From: JBNKFV01 sp050290265
Lineage (GTDB): Bacteria; Pseudomonadota; Gammaproteobacteria; Pseudomonadales; Cellvibrionaceae
Direction of reading: 5' to 3'
Assembly (NCBI GenBank): GCA_050290265.1
Contig: JBNKHI010000006.1
Span: 41,750 to 105,749 of the forward strand
Length of the DNA stretch: 64,000 bases
A program made the position numbers and the translations under genes. This document shows positions 25,673 through 33,534 of this stretch, in pieces. The notes beneath the pieces are model-generated. The model did not search any database. It saw only the letters and a program-made list of their open reading frames with translations, and had not been told where the DNA came from. Within the stretch, counting starts at the first letter, position 1, and each line of letters begins with the position of its first letter.

Positions 25673-25823
25673 ATGCTCATTGGGCACTCATCTTGTTAAA
25701 TCCATCAACCGGTAATCTAAAGTATGTCTACACTTGAAACCAGTCGAGGCAGCTAGCTATTGTCAGATGACATCTAAATCCCTATCATCCTCACCCCACT
25801 TTTAAAGGCAGCAGGAGAACTAC

Positions 25824-28721
25824 GTGTCTGGAACTGAATTTACCTTGGGACAACGCTGGATCAGTAACACAGAGCCGGACCTTGGCCTGGGCATTGTGCT
25901 AGGAGTAAAAGACAGACTTGTAGATATATCATTCCCCGCTGCCGAAGAGCGCCGCACCTACGCCATGAACCAAGCGCCGTTGACACGGGTTCGTTTTGCC
26001 GTAGGTGACAGCGTCACAACCGCTGACGAAGACGCCGTTATTATCCTCGACCTTGAAGAAAACGACGGATTTATTATTTATCTGGTGCAAACTGAAACCG
26101 GCGAGCAGATTCCCCTGCCAGAATTAGAATTAAACAGTTTTATTCAATTCAGTAGTCCCCTAGACCGCCTGTTTACGGCTCAAATCGACCACCCCAACCA
26201 GTTTCAGTTGCGGGTAGACACTCTCAGCAACCTGCACGAAAGACAGGTGACCAGCGTGCAAGGGCTGTTGGGGCCCAGAGTACAGCTGCTGCCACATCAG
26301 CTCTATATTGCGCACGAAGTTGCCACCCGGCACGCGCCACGGGTATTACTGGCCGACGAAGTCGGCCTGGGTAAGACCATCGAAGCTGGCCTTATCATGC
26401 ACCAGCAACTGCTCACTGGTCGTGCTAATCGCATACTGGTTGTCGTACCCGATAGCCTTGTCCACCAATGGCTGGTAGAGATGCTGCGCCGTTTTAACCA
26501 ACGCTTCACACTCTTGGATGAAGATCGCTGCCAGGGTATTGAAGAGAGCCAGCCAGGTAACCCGTTTGATTCCGCACAACTGGTGTTGTGTACGCTCAGT
26601 TTTATTCAACAACCCGCTCGGTTGGAACAAGCCTGCACAGCAGACTGGGATATTCTCTGTGTTGACGAAGCTCACCACCTGCACTGGCAAGAAGACAACC
26701 CCAGTGACGAATATCAGGCTATAGAGCTGCTGGCAGCACGTACACCTGGATTACTGTTGCTGACAGCGACACCCAACCAGCTGGGCATAGAGAGCCACTT
26801 TGCACGGTTGCGACTGCTAGACCCGGATCGCTACCCCTCTTTGGCACAATTTATCGCCGAAGAAGCGGAATATGCCCCGATTAATACCTTTGTACAGCAA
26901 TTACTGTCCGAAGCCGGTCACTCGCTACATGAAAACCCAGCCCTCTTTGCTCAGGCTCAACAGTATTTATCTCCCACACGGGTAGAACAGTTGTCCAAAG
27001 TACTAGAAAGCGACAGCAGCATTGATGTCATTGAAGCCGAACTACTTGATGCCGTGCACGAATTGCTGGACCACCATGGCACGGGTCGGGTGTTGTTCCG
27101 AAATACGCGAGCAGCGGTAAAAGGCTTTCCCACACGCTGCCTGAACACATACCCGCTGGCCTTACCAGACATCTACACAAACGCACTAGCGGATGAGTTG
27201 GTTCCCAACATTACCAACCACCTATACCCTGAGCGTTTGGTTTCCGCCAACATTGAATCCAGTTCACTGGAAGACTGGCCCGCAGAGGACCCCAGAGTAA
27301 AGTGGCTACACGAATTTTTAAAAGCCAATCGACAGGAAAAAGTTCTCCTTATTTGCGCCAAAGCCGCCACAGCCCAAACATTGGAAGCCTACCTAAGCTT
27401 GCGTAAAGGCGTGCCCAGCAGTGTATTCCACGAAGGTATGAGCCTTGTTGAACGAGACCGCAGTGCCGCCTACTTTGCTGACGAGGAAGACGGCGCACAA
27501 TTACTGGTGTGCTCCGAGATTGGCAGTGAAGGCCGCAACTTTCAGTTTGCACACCACTTGGTGTTGTTTGATCTACCACTGAATCCAGATCTGTTGGAAC
27601 AGCGTATCGGTCGACTCGACCGTATTGGCCAGACACAAAACATACAAATACACGTGCCCTACTTCAGCGACACGGCGCAAGCGACACTACTGCGCTGGTA
27701 TCACGAAGGAGTAAACGGCTTCGAACAGATTTGTCCTGCGGGTCAGGAAATATTCCAGCATTTCGAAGAACATCTGCTGACAGCATTACAGTCCCCCACT
27801 GAAGCGCACACAGCAAGCCTCATTAAAGAGACCCAGGAATTTACTCAACAACTGCTGGCAAAACTGGAACAAGGCCGCGACCGCCTGCTGGAAATTAACT
27901 CCTGCAATCAGCGCAAGGCCGCCCTGATTATTGAGCAAATGCAAACAGCCAGTAATCAGCAAGGTCTGGAAGATTATATGAACCAGGCCTTCGATCAGTA
28001 CGGCGTCGATCAACAGCATCACAGTGCTGACACTATAATTATTCAGCCTGGCGAGCAAATGCGTGGGCACTTTCCGTATATGCCAGAAGATGGCATGACG
28101 CTAACCTTCTCGAGAGATAAAGCCCTAAGCCGCGACGATATCGATTTTCTGACATGGGAACATCCCATGGTACTAGAAACACTGGATATGATTGCCACCA
28201 GTGAAAAAGGTAACACGGCCCTCTGCACGATTAAATTACCACCGTTAAAAGCCGGTACATTTTTACTTGAGATGGTATACACACTGCACTGCCCAGCGCC
28301 GAAAGGCGTGCAGCTGACACGCTACCTGCCCGTAACTCCCTTGCGATTTTTGTTTGATCAAAAACAAAAAAATCTGGCTAACGCCATTACCAGCGCGCAA
28401 CTGACACAATTAGGCAGCCGAGTAAAACGCGGGCCCGCACAAAATCTGATTAAGCATCTACGCGATACTATCAAAGCCTTTTCTGAGCATGGCCAAATGT
28501 TAGCAGAAGAACAACTGGTCACTCAGGTTGCCGAAGCTCGCCACAACATTGAAACCAATATGGGCAAAGAAATCTCCAGACTGCAAACACTGGCCAAGAT
28601 AAACCCCAATATTCGCCAGGCAGAAATTGATTATCTGGAACAAACTCAGGCTAATATGCTGGAATACTTGGCATTGGCTAAAGTAAAACTGGATTGCATA
28701 CGAGTATTTATTACCACTTAA
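25824..28721 (+). CDS. rapA: RNA polymerase-associated ATPase RapA
   Basis: A Swi2/Snf2-type ATPase that rides on RNA polymerase and recycles it from stalled or posttermination complexes. 965 aa, full length for RapA. The N-terminal SH3-like part (GQRWISNTEPDLGLGIV) is followed by Walker A in LLADEVGLGKTIEAGLI (about residue 175), the DEAH box VDEAHHLHW, LTATPNQLG, and the second RecA lobe with SEIGSEGRNFQFAHHLVLFDLP and RIGRLDRIGQ (arginine fingers). The C-terminal RapA domains and coiled-coil regions follow. The start is GTG at 25824 with a clear AGGAGA eight bases upstream. It stands alone on its strand. Confidence 0.97.
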   Translation: MSGTEFTLGQRWISNTEPDLGLGIVLGVKDRLVDISFPAAEERRTYAMNQAPLTRVRFAVGDSVTTADEDAVIILDLEENDGFIIYLVQTETGEQIPLPELELNSFIQFSSPLDRLFTAQIDHPNQFQLRVDTLSNLHERQVTSVQGLLGPRVQLLPHQLYIAHEVATRHAPRVLLADEVGLGKTIEAGLIMHQQLLTGRANRILVVVPDSLVHQWLVEMLRRFNQRFTLLDEDRCQGIEESQPGNPFDSAQLVLCTLSFIQQPARLEQACTADWDILCVDEAHHLHWQEDNPSDEYQAIELLAARTPGLLLLTATPNQLGIESHFARLRLLDPDRYPSLAQFIAEEAEYAPINTFVQQLLSEAGHSLHENPALFAQAQQYLSPTRVEQLSKVLESDSSIDVIEAELLDAVHELLDHHGTGRVLFRNTRAAVKGFPTRCLNTYPLALPDIYTNALADELVPNITNHLYPERLVSANIESSSLEDWPAEDPRVKWLHEFLKANRQEKVLLICAKAATAQTLEAYLSLRKGVPSSVFHEGMSLVERDRSAAYFADEEDGAQLLVCSEIGSEGRNFQFAHHLVLFDLPLNPDLLEQRIGRLDRIGQTQNIQIHVPYFSDTAQATLLRWYHEGVNGFEQICPAGQEIFQHFEEHLLTALQSPTEAHTASLIKETQEFTQQLLAKLEQGRDRLLEINSCNQRKAALIIEQMQTASNQQGLEDYMNQAFDQYGVDQQHHSADTIIIQPGEQMRGHFPYMPEDGMTLTFSRDKALSRDDIDFLTWEHPMVLETLDMIATSEKGNTALCTIKLPPLKAGTFLLEMVYTLHCPAPKGVQLTRYLPVTPLRFLFDQKQKNLANAITSAQLTQLGSRVKRGPAQNLIKHLRDTIKAFSEHGQMLAEEQLVTQVAEARHNIETNMGKEISRLQTLAKINPNIRQAEIDYLEQTQANMLEYLALAKVKLDCIRVFITT

Positions 28722-28748
28722 CGCTAAAAACCCACCACGTTATTCCGT

Positions 28749-28785
28749 GAGCACAAAGGGAAGACACGTTGTGTCTCCTTTGCTC
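28749..28785 (+). terminator. Hairpin after rapA
   Basis: A long stem pairs AGACAC/GTGTCT around GTT and CAAAGG/CCTTTG outside it, with further GAG/CTC pairing and small bulges. The T-run is poor (TAATGTTG), so termination would be incomplete or rho-assisted. Confidence 0.5.
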
Positions 28786-28840
28786 TAATGTTGTAGGCTC
28801 CGGACTAAGAGATTTACCACCTGAGCTACCACCACACTGG
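28781..28840 (-). pseudogene. tRNA-like remnant
   Basis: On the minus strand the sequence GGTAGCTCAGGTGGTAAA has the form of a tRNA D-arm, followed by CTCTTAGTCCGGAG, which looks like a distorted anticodon arm. No TPsiC arm (GGTTCGAATCC) or matching acceptor stem follows, so it cannot be a working tRNA. It may be a decayed tRNA fragment or chance. Confidence 0.3.
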
Positions 28841-28849
28841 TTGTAACAC

Positions 28850-28877
28850 TTGTAAAAGCGCCGAAAGTCTTTACAAT
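28850..28877 (+). promoter_or_regulatory. Candidate promoter of the thiamine operon
   Basis: TTGTAA (28850-28855) and TACAAT (28872-28877) are 16 bases apart. Transcription would begin near 28884, immediately before the riboswitch P1 stem, which is where it is needed. A GCGCCGA/TCGGCGC inverted repeat (28858-28864 and 28877-28883) overlaps it. Confidence 0.45.
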
Positions 28878-28885
28878 CGGCGCCG

Positions 28886-28976
28886 TTCCTTAGGGGTGGC
28901 TGTCAAGGCCTGAGATGTCGAAATATAGACGAACCCTTAGAACCTGATCCGGTTAATGCCGGCGTAGGGATAGGAA
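28886..28976 (+). ncRNA. TPP riboswitch (THI element)
   Basis: The thiamine-pyrophosphate aptamer is recognisable throughout: P1 arms TTCCT and AGGAA, the early GGGG block, CCTGAGA (pyrimidine-binding core), then ACCCTTAGAACCTGATCCGG with AATGCCGGCGTAGGGA (pyrophosphate-binding helix). When TPP is bound, the downstream operon should be turned off. The gene content downstream (receptor, thiamine-binding protein, PnuT, thiamine kinase) fits exactly. Confidence 0.97.
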
Positions 28977-29005
28977 AGTAGCCAACTCTTCTCGCGCGCA
29001 TGCCG

Positions 29006-29040
29006 GGTCTCCATAACTTAACTCATTGTTAGTGGAGGCT
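29006..29040 (+). promoter_or_regulatory. Ribosome-site sequestering hairpin (riboswitch expression platform)
   Basis: CTCCATAAC (29009-29017) can pair with GTTA-G-TGGAG (29028-29037), with one bulged G and extra GC/GU pairs outside. This buries the GGAGG ribosome site of the receptor gene three bases before its ATG. No T-run is present, so control is likely at translation. Confidence 0.65.
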
Positions 29041-29042
29041 CT

Positions 29043-31157
29043 ATGAAGTCACACCCAGTAAAACCCCTTATCGTTGCACTCTCCACAACTGCCTGCGCAG
29101 TTGCCGTTTACACGCAAAGTGCGTTTGCCATTAACGACGTTTCTGAAGAACGCAGTATCGAAGAAATTACTGTCACGGCAGATTTTCGTGCAGTCAATAT
29201 TCTGCAATCGCCAACAAGCGTTAGCGTTATCAACCAACAGCAAATTCGCGACATGCACGCTGAGCATATGGAAAAACTGCTTAATGCAACCCCCAATGTA
29301 AACTTTGCCCGTGGTGCATCACGGGGCCGTTTTATACAAATTCGCGGCATTGGCGAACGCAGTGAATTTGTTGAGCCTACAAATCCCTCTGTCGGTGTTA
29401 TTGTTGATGGGATAGACTTTACCGGTGTCAGCACCGCTGTAACCACCATGGACACAGAACAGGTAGAAATACTACGCGGCCCACAAGGCACCCTTTATGG
29501 TGCAAATGCCCTCGCTGGCTTAATTAACATTACATCGAATGCGCCAACTCATGTTTTCACCGGTGGTATTGAATCCAGCATCGGCAACTACAATACCTAT
29601 TCAACGCAAGCTTACCTAAACACACCCGTCTCCGATGCTGTCGCACTGCGCTTTGCAATACAACAAAATTCAAGCGATGGTTTTATTGAGAACAATTATC
29701 TGGGACGCGACGACACTAACAATATTGATGAAACCACTTTTCGTGTAAAAGCCAACTGGGTAATTACGGAAAATCTGCAACTCGATATCACCGGTTTCTA
29801 TGCGGATATCGACAATGGTTACGATGCCTTTTCGTTAGATAACAACCGCACAACCCTCTCGGATCAACCAGGTGTCGACCAACAGCGCACAGATGCTGGT
29901 TCCGCTCGTCTTACCTGGAACACAGAAGGCTACTCAATTATCGGGCTCATCAGCCGAGCCAACTCCGATCTGGAATACAGCTACGATGAAGACTGGGCTT
30001 ATGTAGGCATTTGCGATGGTCTTGCATGTGAGGGCTGGGAGTATTCATCCTTCGACGACTACCAGCGTAGCAATGACAACACAACCTACGAGTTGCGCGC
30101 GGTATCTAACAACGCTGACAACGAAATCAATTGGGTAGCCGGCTATTACTATCGTGAACAAACTGCCAACTTGCTACGCATTTATACGTACGATGCCGAT
30201 TTCAAGAGTCAATACAATACCAAAAATCAGGCTATTTATGGCCAGCTCAATCTCCCTTTAAACGAAAACTTACAACTCGTTACCGGTTTACGTTTTGAGC
30301 AACGCGATGCAGATTATCAAGACTCAGAAGCCGCTAAATTTTCACCTAATGAAGACTTATGGGGTGGCAAAATTGCACTTCAATATTCACTTGACGACAA
30401 CGCGAGTGTTTATGCTTTAGTATCGCGAGGCTATAAAGCGGGAGGATTCAATCCCAACAACACCCTTCAAGATTTTCAACGTGAATATGGCACCGAAACG
30501 ATGCTGAACTACGAGCTGGGCCATAAAAAGTATTGGGCCGATGGCAAAATATTTACCCAAGCATCATTGTTCTATCAAGATCGTAACGACGTACAATCAA
30601 AGCTCTCGAATGTTACCTGCGAAGCAGGCGGCAGCCCATGTCGATTTGATGATTTTATTAGTAATGCTGCAGCAGGCAGTAACTGGGGCGTTGAACTTGA
30701 AAGTAAAGCCGAACTCAATAGCCTGTTTTCAATATTTGGCTCGCTAGGGCTTTTACAAAGTGAATACACCGACTTTGCAAAAGACATTGAGTTAAAAGAC
30801 ATACTTGATGGTCGTGAACAAGCTCACGCACCACGTTACACGTTTAGCCTAGGTAGCAATATAACCTTTACCGATGCGCTGGACTTACGTATTGAGGTAG
30901 AAGGCAAGGATTGGTTTTATTTTTCCGATAGCCATAATGAAAAATCCAGCCGTTACGAACTTCTAAATGCCAGCCTTAACTACACACAGGCGCAATGGAG
31001 TTTAAGCCTTTGGGGTAAAAACTTAACTGATAAAACTTATGAAGTACGAGGTTTCGGCGGCTTCGGTAACGACCCACGTAAACTCTATGCAACCGAGCCT
31101 TACTACCAACTGGGTGAACCACGCCAATACGGTGTTAGCGGCAGTTATAAGTTTTAA
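29043..31157 (+). CDS. TonB-dependent receptor for thiamine (riboswitch-controlled)
   Basis: A 704-aa outer-membrane receptor. Signal peptide ends near YTQSAFA; the TonB-box-like IEEITVTAD follows, then the plug (SPTSVSVINQQQIRDMHAEHM, IQIRGIGERSEFVEPTNPSVG, VEILRGPQGTLYGANALAGLINI) and a barrel ending in GVSGSYKF. The plug itself does not show the ligand. Its place as first gene after a TPP riboswitch, ahead of a thiamine-binding protein, PnuT and a thiamine kinase, makes thiamine or a thiamine precursor the likely cargo. This matches the thiamine-regulated outer-membrane receptors described from comparative genomics of THI elements. Confidence 0.93.
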   Translation: MKSHPVKPLIVALSTTACAVAVYTQSAFAINDVSEERSIEEITVTADFRAVNILQSPTSVSVINQQQIRDMHAEHMEKLLNATPNVNFARGASRGRFIQIRGIGERSEFVEPTNPSVGVIVDGIDFTGVSTAVTTMDTEQVEILRGPQGTLYGANALAGLINITSNAPTHVFTGGIESSIGNYNTYSTQAYLNTPVSDAVALRFAIQQNSSDGFIENNYLGRDDTNNIDETTFRVKANWVITENLQLDITGFYADIDNGYDAFSLDNNRTTLSDQPGVDQQRTDAGSARLTWNTEGYSIIGLISRANSDLEYSYDEDWAYVGICDGLACEGWEYSSFDDYQRSNDNTTYELRAVSNNADNEINWVAGYYYREQTANLLRIYTYDADFKSQYNTKNQAIYGQLNLPLNENLQLVTGLRFEQRDADYQDSEAAKFSPNEDLWGGKIALQYSLDDNASVYALVSRGYKAGGFNPNNTLQDFQREYGTETMLNYELGHKKYWADGKIFTQASLFYQDRNDVQSKLSNVTCEAGGSPCRFDDFISNAAAGSNWGVELESKAELNSLFSIFGSLGLLQSEYTDFAKDIELKDILDGREQAHAPRYTFSLGSNITFTDALDLRIEVEGKDWFYFSDSHNEKSSRYELLNASLNYTQAQWSLSLWGKNLTDKTYEVRGFGGFGNDPRKLYATEPYYQLGEPRQYGVSGSYKF

Positions 31158-31201
31158 TATTCACAGGCGATAGCACCTGAGCCATTAACAACACTTATCA
31201 A

Positions 31202-31239
31202 AATCAACACGATTACTGACCACAATGATCGTGTTGATT
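31202..31239 (+). repeat. 12-bp perfect inverted repeat inside the thiamine operon
   Basis: AATCAACACGAT (31202-31213) and ATCGTGTTGATT (31228-31239) are exact inverted copies with a 14-base loop. It lies between receptor and thiamine-binding gene, with no T-run. It probably forms an mRNA stem that separates the expression of the two genes. Confidence 0.6.
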
Positions 31240-31259
31240 AAACAACCCAAGGAGCTTCC

Positions 31260-31520
31260 ATGAAACTCAGCGCAGAACTCACGATGTACCCATTTAATGG
31301 TGATTATATTCCTCGTATTCAGCATTTTATCGACAAGCTGAATACCTATTCTGCTATTACAGTTCAAACATTTCCAACGGCCACTATCATTATGGGTGAT
31401 TACGATACCGTCATGAATGTTATTAAAGACATGTTGCAATGGAGTTTTGAAACCCACGGCAAGTCGGTTTTTGTTGCCAAGTTTTTGCCGGGTGCAGAAG
31501 TACTGGCGCCGTCTGTCTAA
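31260..31520 (+). CDS. YkoF/MTH1187-like thiamine-binding protein
   Basis: An 86-aa soluble protein with a ferredoxin-like alpha/beta layout: first strand LSAELTMYPFNGDYIPRIQHF, then FPTATIIMGDYDTVMNVIKDML, and the last strand GKSVFVAKFLPGAEV. It resembles the single-domain thiamine/HMP-binding YkoF and MTH1187 families, which bind thiamine in the cytoplasm or at a transporter. The start has AAGGAG close upstream. It sits between the outer-membrane receptor and PnuT under TPP-riboswitch control, consistent with carrying thiamine after uptake. No signal peptide is present. Confidence 0.8.
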   Translation: MKLSAELTMYPFNGDYIPRIQHFIDKLNTYSAITVQTFPTATIIMGDYDTVMNVIKDMLQWSFETHGKSVFVAKFLPGAEVLAPSV

Positions 31521-31547
31521 GATTACAATAAAATAAAGGCCTCTATA

Positions 31548-32177
31548 ATGGCAGCCATTTTTCAAGATATCATCCAAAGTATTACACAGATGCAAGCCTG
31601 GGAACTGGTTGCCGTAGTGCTGGCAATCGCCTATTTACTGCTGGCAATGAAAGAGAGTCTGTGGTGCTGGTACTGTGCTTTTTTCAGCACCATTATCTAC
31701 ACCGTTCTGTTTTGGGAAGTGAACCTGTTTATGGATTCTGCCCTACAAATCTATTATCTGCTGATGGCAGTCTATGGCTGGTGGCAATGGCGCGGTAAAA
31801 ATAGCGACGGTGAAAATTCCGCACCAGCGTTACCCATCACAAGCTGGGCACCTAGACAGCATATTTATGCGGGCGCAGCTATAGTCCTAGTGAGCACCTT
31901 TTCTGGCTACTTGTTGGAAAAAAACACCTCGGCTGCCTGGCCTTACCTTGATTCTTTTACCACATGGGCAAGCGTATTGACCACTTATATGGTGGCAAAA
32001 AAAATATTGGAAAACTGGCTCTATTGGATCGTTATCGACGGTGTTGCGGCGGCGTTGTATGTAGAAAGAGGCCTATACTTCACCGCCCTACTCTGCACCG
32101 CCTACGTTATCATTGTCATTTTCGGCTACTTCTCCTGGCGCAAAGATATTGTCCGCGATGACTATGCAACGGCTTAA
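31548..32177 (+). CDS. pnuT: PnuT thiamine transporter (PnuC family)
   Basis: A 209-aa inner-membrane facilitator with about seven helices. PnuC-family marks are the N-terminal helix WELVAVVLAIAYLLLAMKES, YLLMAVYGWWQWRGK (Trp pair plus basic end) and the later WPYLDSFTTWASVLTTYMVAKKILENW segment. In this operon it fits PnuT, the thiamine branch, which relies on phosphorylation of its cargo to trap it. That trapping step is supplied by the overlapping kinase gene downstream. The start at 31548 is 27 bases after the thiamine-binding gene. Confidence 0.9.
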   Translation: MAAIFQDIIQSITQMQAWELVAVVLAIAYLLLAMKESLWCWYCAFFSTIIYTVLFWEVNLFMDSALQIYYLLMAVYGWWQWRGKNSDGENSAPALPITSWAPRQHIYAGAAIVLVSTFSGYLLEKNTSAAWPYLDSFTTWASVLTTYMVAKKILENWLYWIVIDGVAAALYVERGLYFTALLCTAYVIIVIFGYFSWRKDIVRDDYATA

Positions 32178-32886
32178 TAATGCACTTGAATGTTGGAAAG
32201 AATGGAATCTACCCTTGACGGAAAAACCCATGGTTATTCAACCACTAAAGGGTGGACTAACCAACCAGTTGTATTTAATAAACAACAATAAAAACCATTT
32301 AGTCTTGCGTTTAAATAATCCCAACAGCAAACAATTGGGTATCAATCGACTCCACGAAAAAGCTATTTTAAATGCTCTGGAACCGCTACAGATTGCACCC
32401 CGGCTCCTGCATACGGATTCACACCTCAATTTTAGTGTTTTTGAATATATTATGGGTCAGACACACCCCTCTCAACCTATGGCTAGCGCTACCCAACAAA
32501 AAATTGCACGAGCAATAACCAGAATTCAAAGCATCACCGGCTTAGCATTACCCCGATTCGATTATTACTCACACCTGCTGACCTACTGGTCGCAACTGAC
32601 TAGTGATCAGCAATCCACGATCAGTAATCAATGGAAACCTTTTTTGCAACGCTTGCGTGAATTTCAACAAAGCGACTGGACACCGGTGCTAAGCCACCAC
32701 GACATAAACCCTAATAACGTTTTATTGTTAAGCGATGGCAGGATAAAAATTATTGACTGGGAGTACGCGGGAATGGGACATCCCGATATTGACCCCTATG
32801 TAGCAACGGGAGCCTGTTCAGACAATCCTTTTATTCCCGAGATGGTTCAGTGGATGGAGCGCCTTTGGTTTATGCAAAACCCCTAA
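32158..32886 (+). CDS. Thiamine kinase-like phosphotransferase
   Basis: An APH/choline-kinase-fold enzyme of about 240 aa. Catalytic loop VLSHHDINPNNVLLL (Brenner motif, with Asp and Asn) and the DFG-equivalent IKIIDWEYAGMGHPDIDPY are intact; the N-lobe LKGGLTNQLYLI with a conserved Lys/Arg LVLRLNNP is present. Context makes thiamine the likely substrate (ThiK function: thiamine to thiamine phosphate), trapping what PnuT brings in. A longer frame starts at 32113, but the ATGs at 32158 and 32164, overlapping the pnuT stop, are better starts. It is the last gene of the TPP-riboswitch operon. Confidence 0.88.
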   Translation: MTMQRLNNALECWKEWNLPLTEKPMVIQPLKGGLTNQLYLINNNKNHLVLRLNNPNSKQLGINRLHEKAILNALEPLQIAPRLLHTDSHLNFSVFEYIMGQTHPSQPMASATQQKIARAITRIQSITGLALPRFDYYSHLLTYWSQLTSDQQSTISNQWKPFLQRLREFQQSDWTPVLSHHDINPNNVLLLSDGRIKIIDWEYAGMGHPDIDPYVATGACSDNPFIPEMVQWMERLWFMQNP

Positions 32887-32904
32887 ATACGCGACGATTC
32901 ACGT

Positions 32905-33339
32905 CTACCACCACCAAAACCAGCCCTTGTTGCGCGTGCAGCGAGTTTCTACCACATTTCCCAAGCCGCCTTGATGTGTAAGGATGATTTTTTTGCTCTC
33001 TAGGGATTGAATATCACGGACAAATACAATGTTGGTATGTGACTTTTCGCCATCAGTAACATAGACCAAGCGGGCTAAATACAGCGTATTACCACGCACC
33101 TCCCAGGCGCCCTTCTCTAAAACATCACGACCATAGAGCGTTGTTTCTTTCTGATAGTTGCCATTCTTATCGAACGTGTAAAAATCCTTATTCGCACCAT
33201 TTTTACAATACCAGCTTCCCAAAAAAAGCTGCTCTGTCTTAGTTAGGCCCGCTGATAACGCAATATTGGACAAGAGCACGACGAACAAACCGCTGAGCAA
33301 CACAGCTCGGCTAGATGGATAGAAAATTGTGAAATCCAT
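32905..33339 (-). CDS. Small exported protein, lipocalin-like pattern
   Basis: A predicted periplasmic protein of 144 aa. I choose the ATG at 33339, with AGGTGA seven bases upstream, over the longer frame from 33438, because the N-terminus then becomes a normal signal peptide (FYPSSRAVLLSGLFVVLLSNIALSA). The mature part begins LTKTEQLFLGSWYCKNG and has strands typical of small lipocalin-like or META-like barrels: GTW-type LGSWYC, FYTFDKNGNYQKE and GAWEVRGNTLYLARL. It ends in an aromatic GWFWWW tail. The two mature cysteines may form a disulfide. It is convergent with the thiamine kinase gene. Function not recognised. Confidence 0.7.
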   Translation of the reverse strand: MDFTIFYPSSRAVLLSGLFVVLLSNIALSAGLTKTEQLFLGSWYCKNGANKDFYTFDKNGNYQKETTLYGRDVLEKGAWEVRGNTLYLARLVYVTDGEKSHTNIVFVRDIQSLESKKIILTHQGGLGNVVETRCTRNKGWFWWW

Positions 33340-33534
33340 TTTAATCACCTTATTTGCTCTATCGTTGTTTATTATTACAGCATGAAAACAGTTGCGCTCA
33401 AAAACACTGTAGCCCCCAACCCAAGCTACATGCAACAAAAATGCAACAAAAACTTGCTACCGTGCGACAGGCTGCATTTACAGGAAAGCAATAACGCCAG
33501 CTAAAAACTATACTCTTTTGGTTAAGGCACACCT

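Noticed and set aside
29006..29040. Riboswitch hairpin as a rho-independent terminator
   Set aside because: No T-run follows and the arm includes the ribosome site, so translational control fits better.
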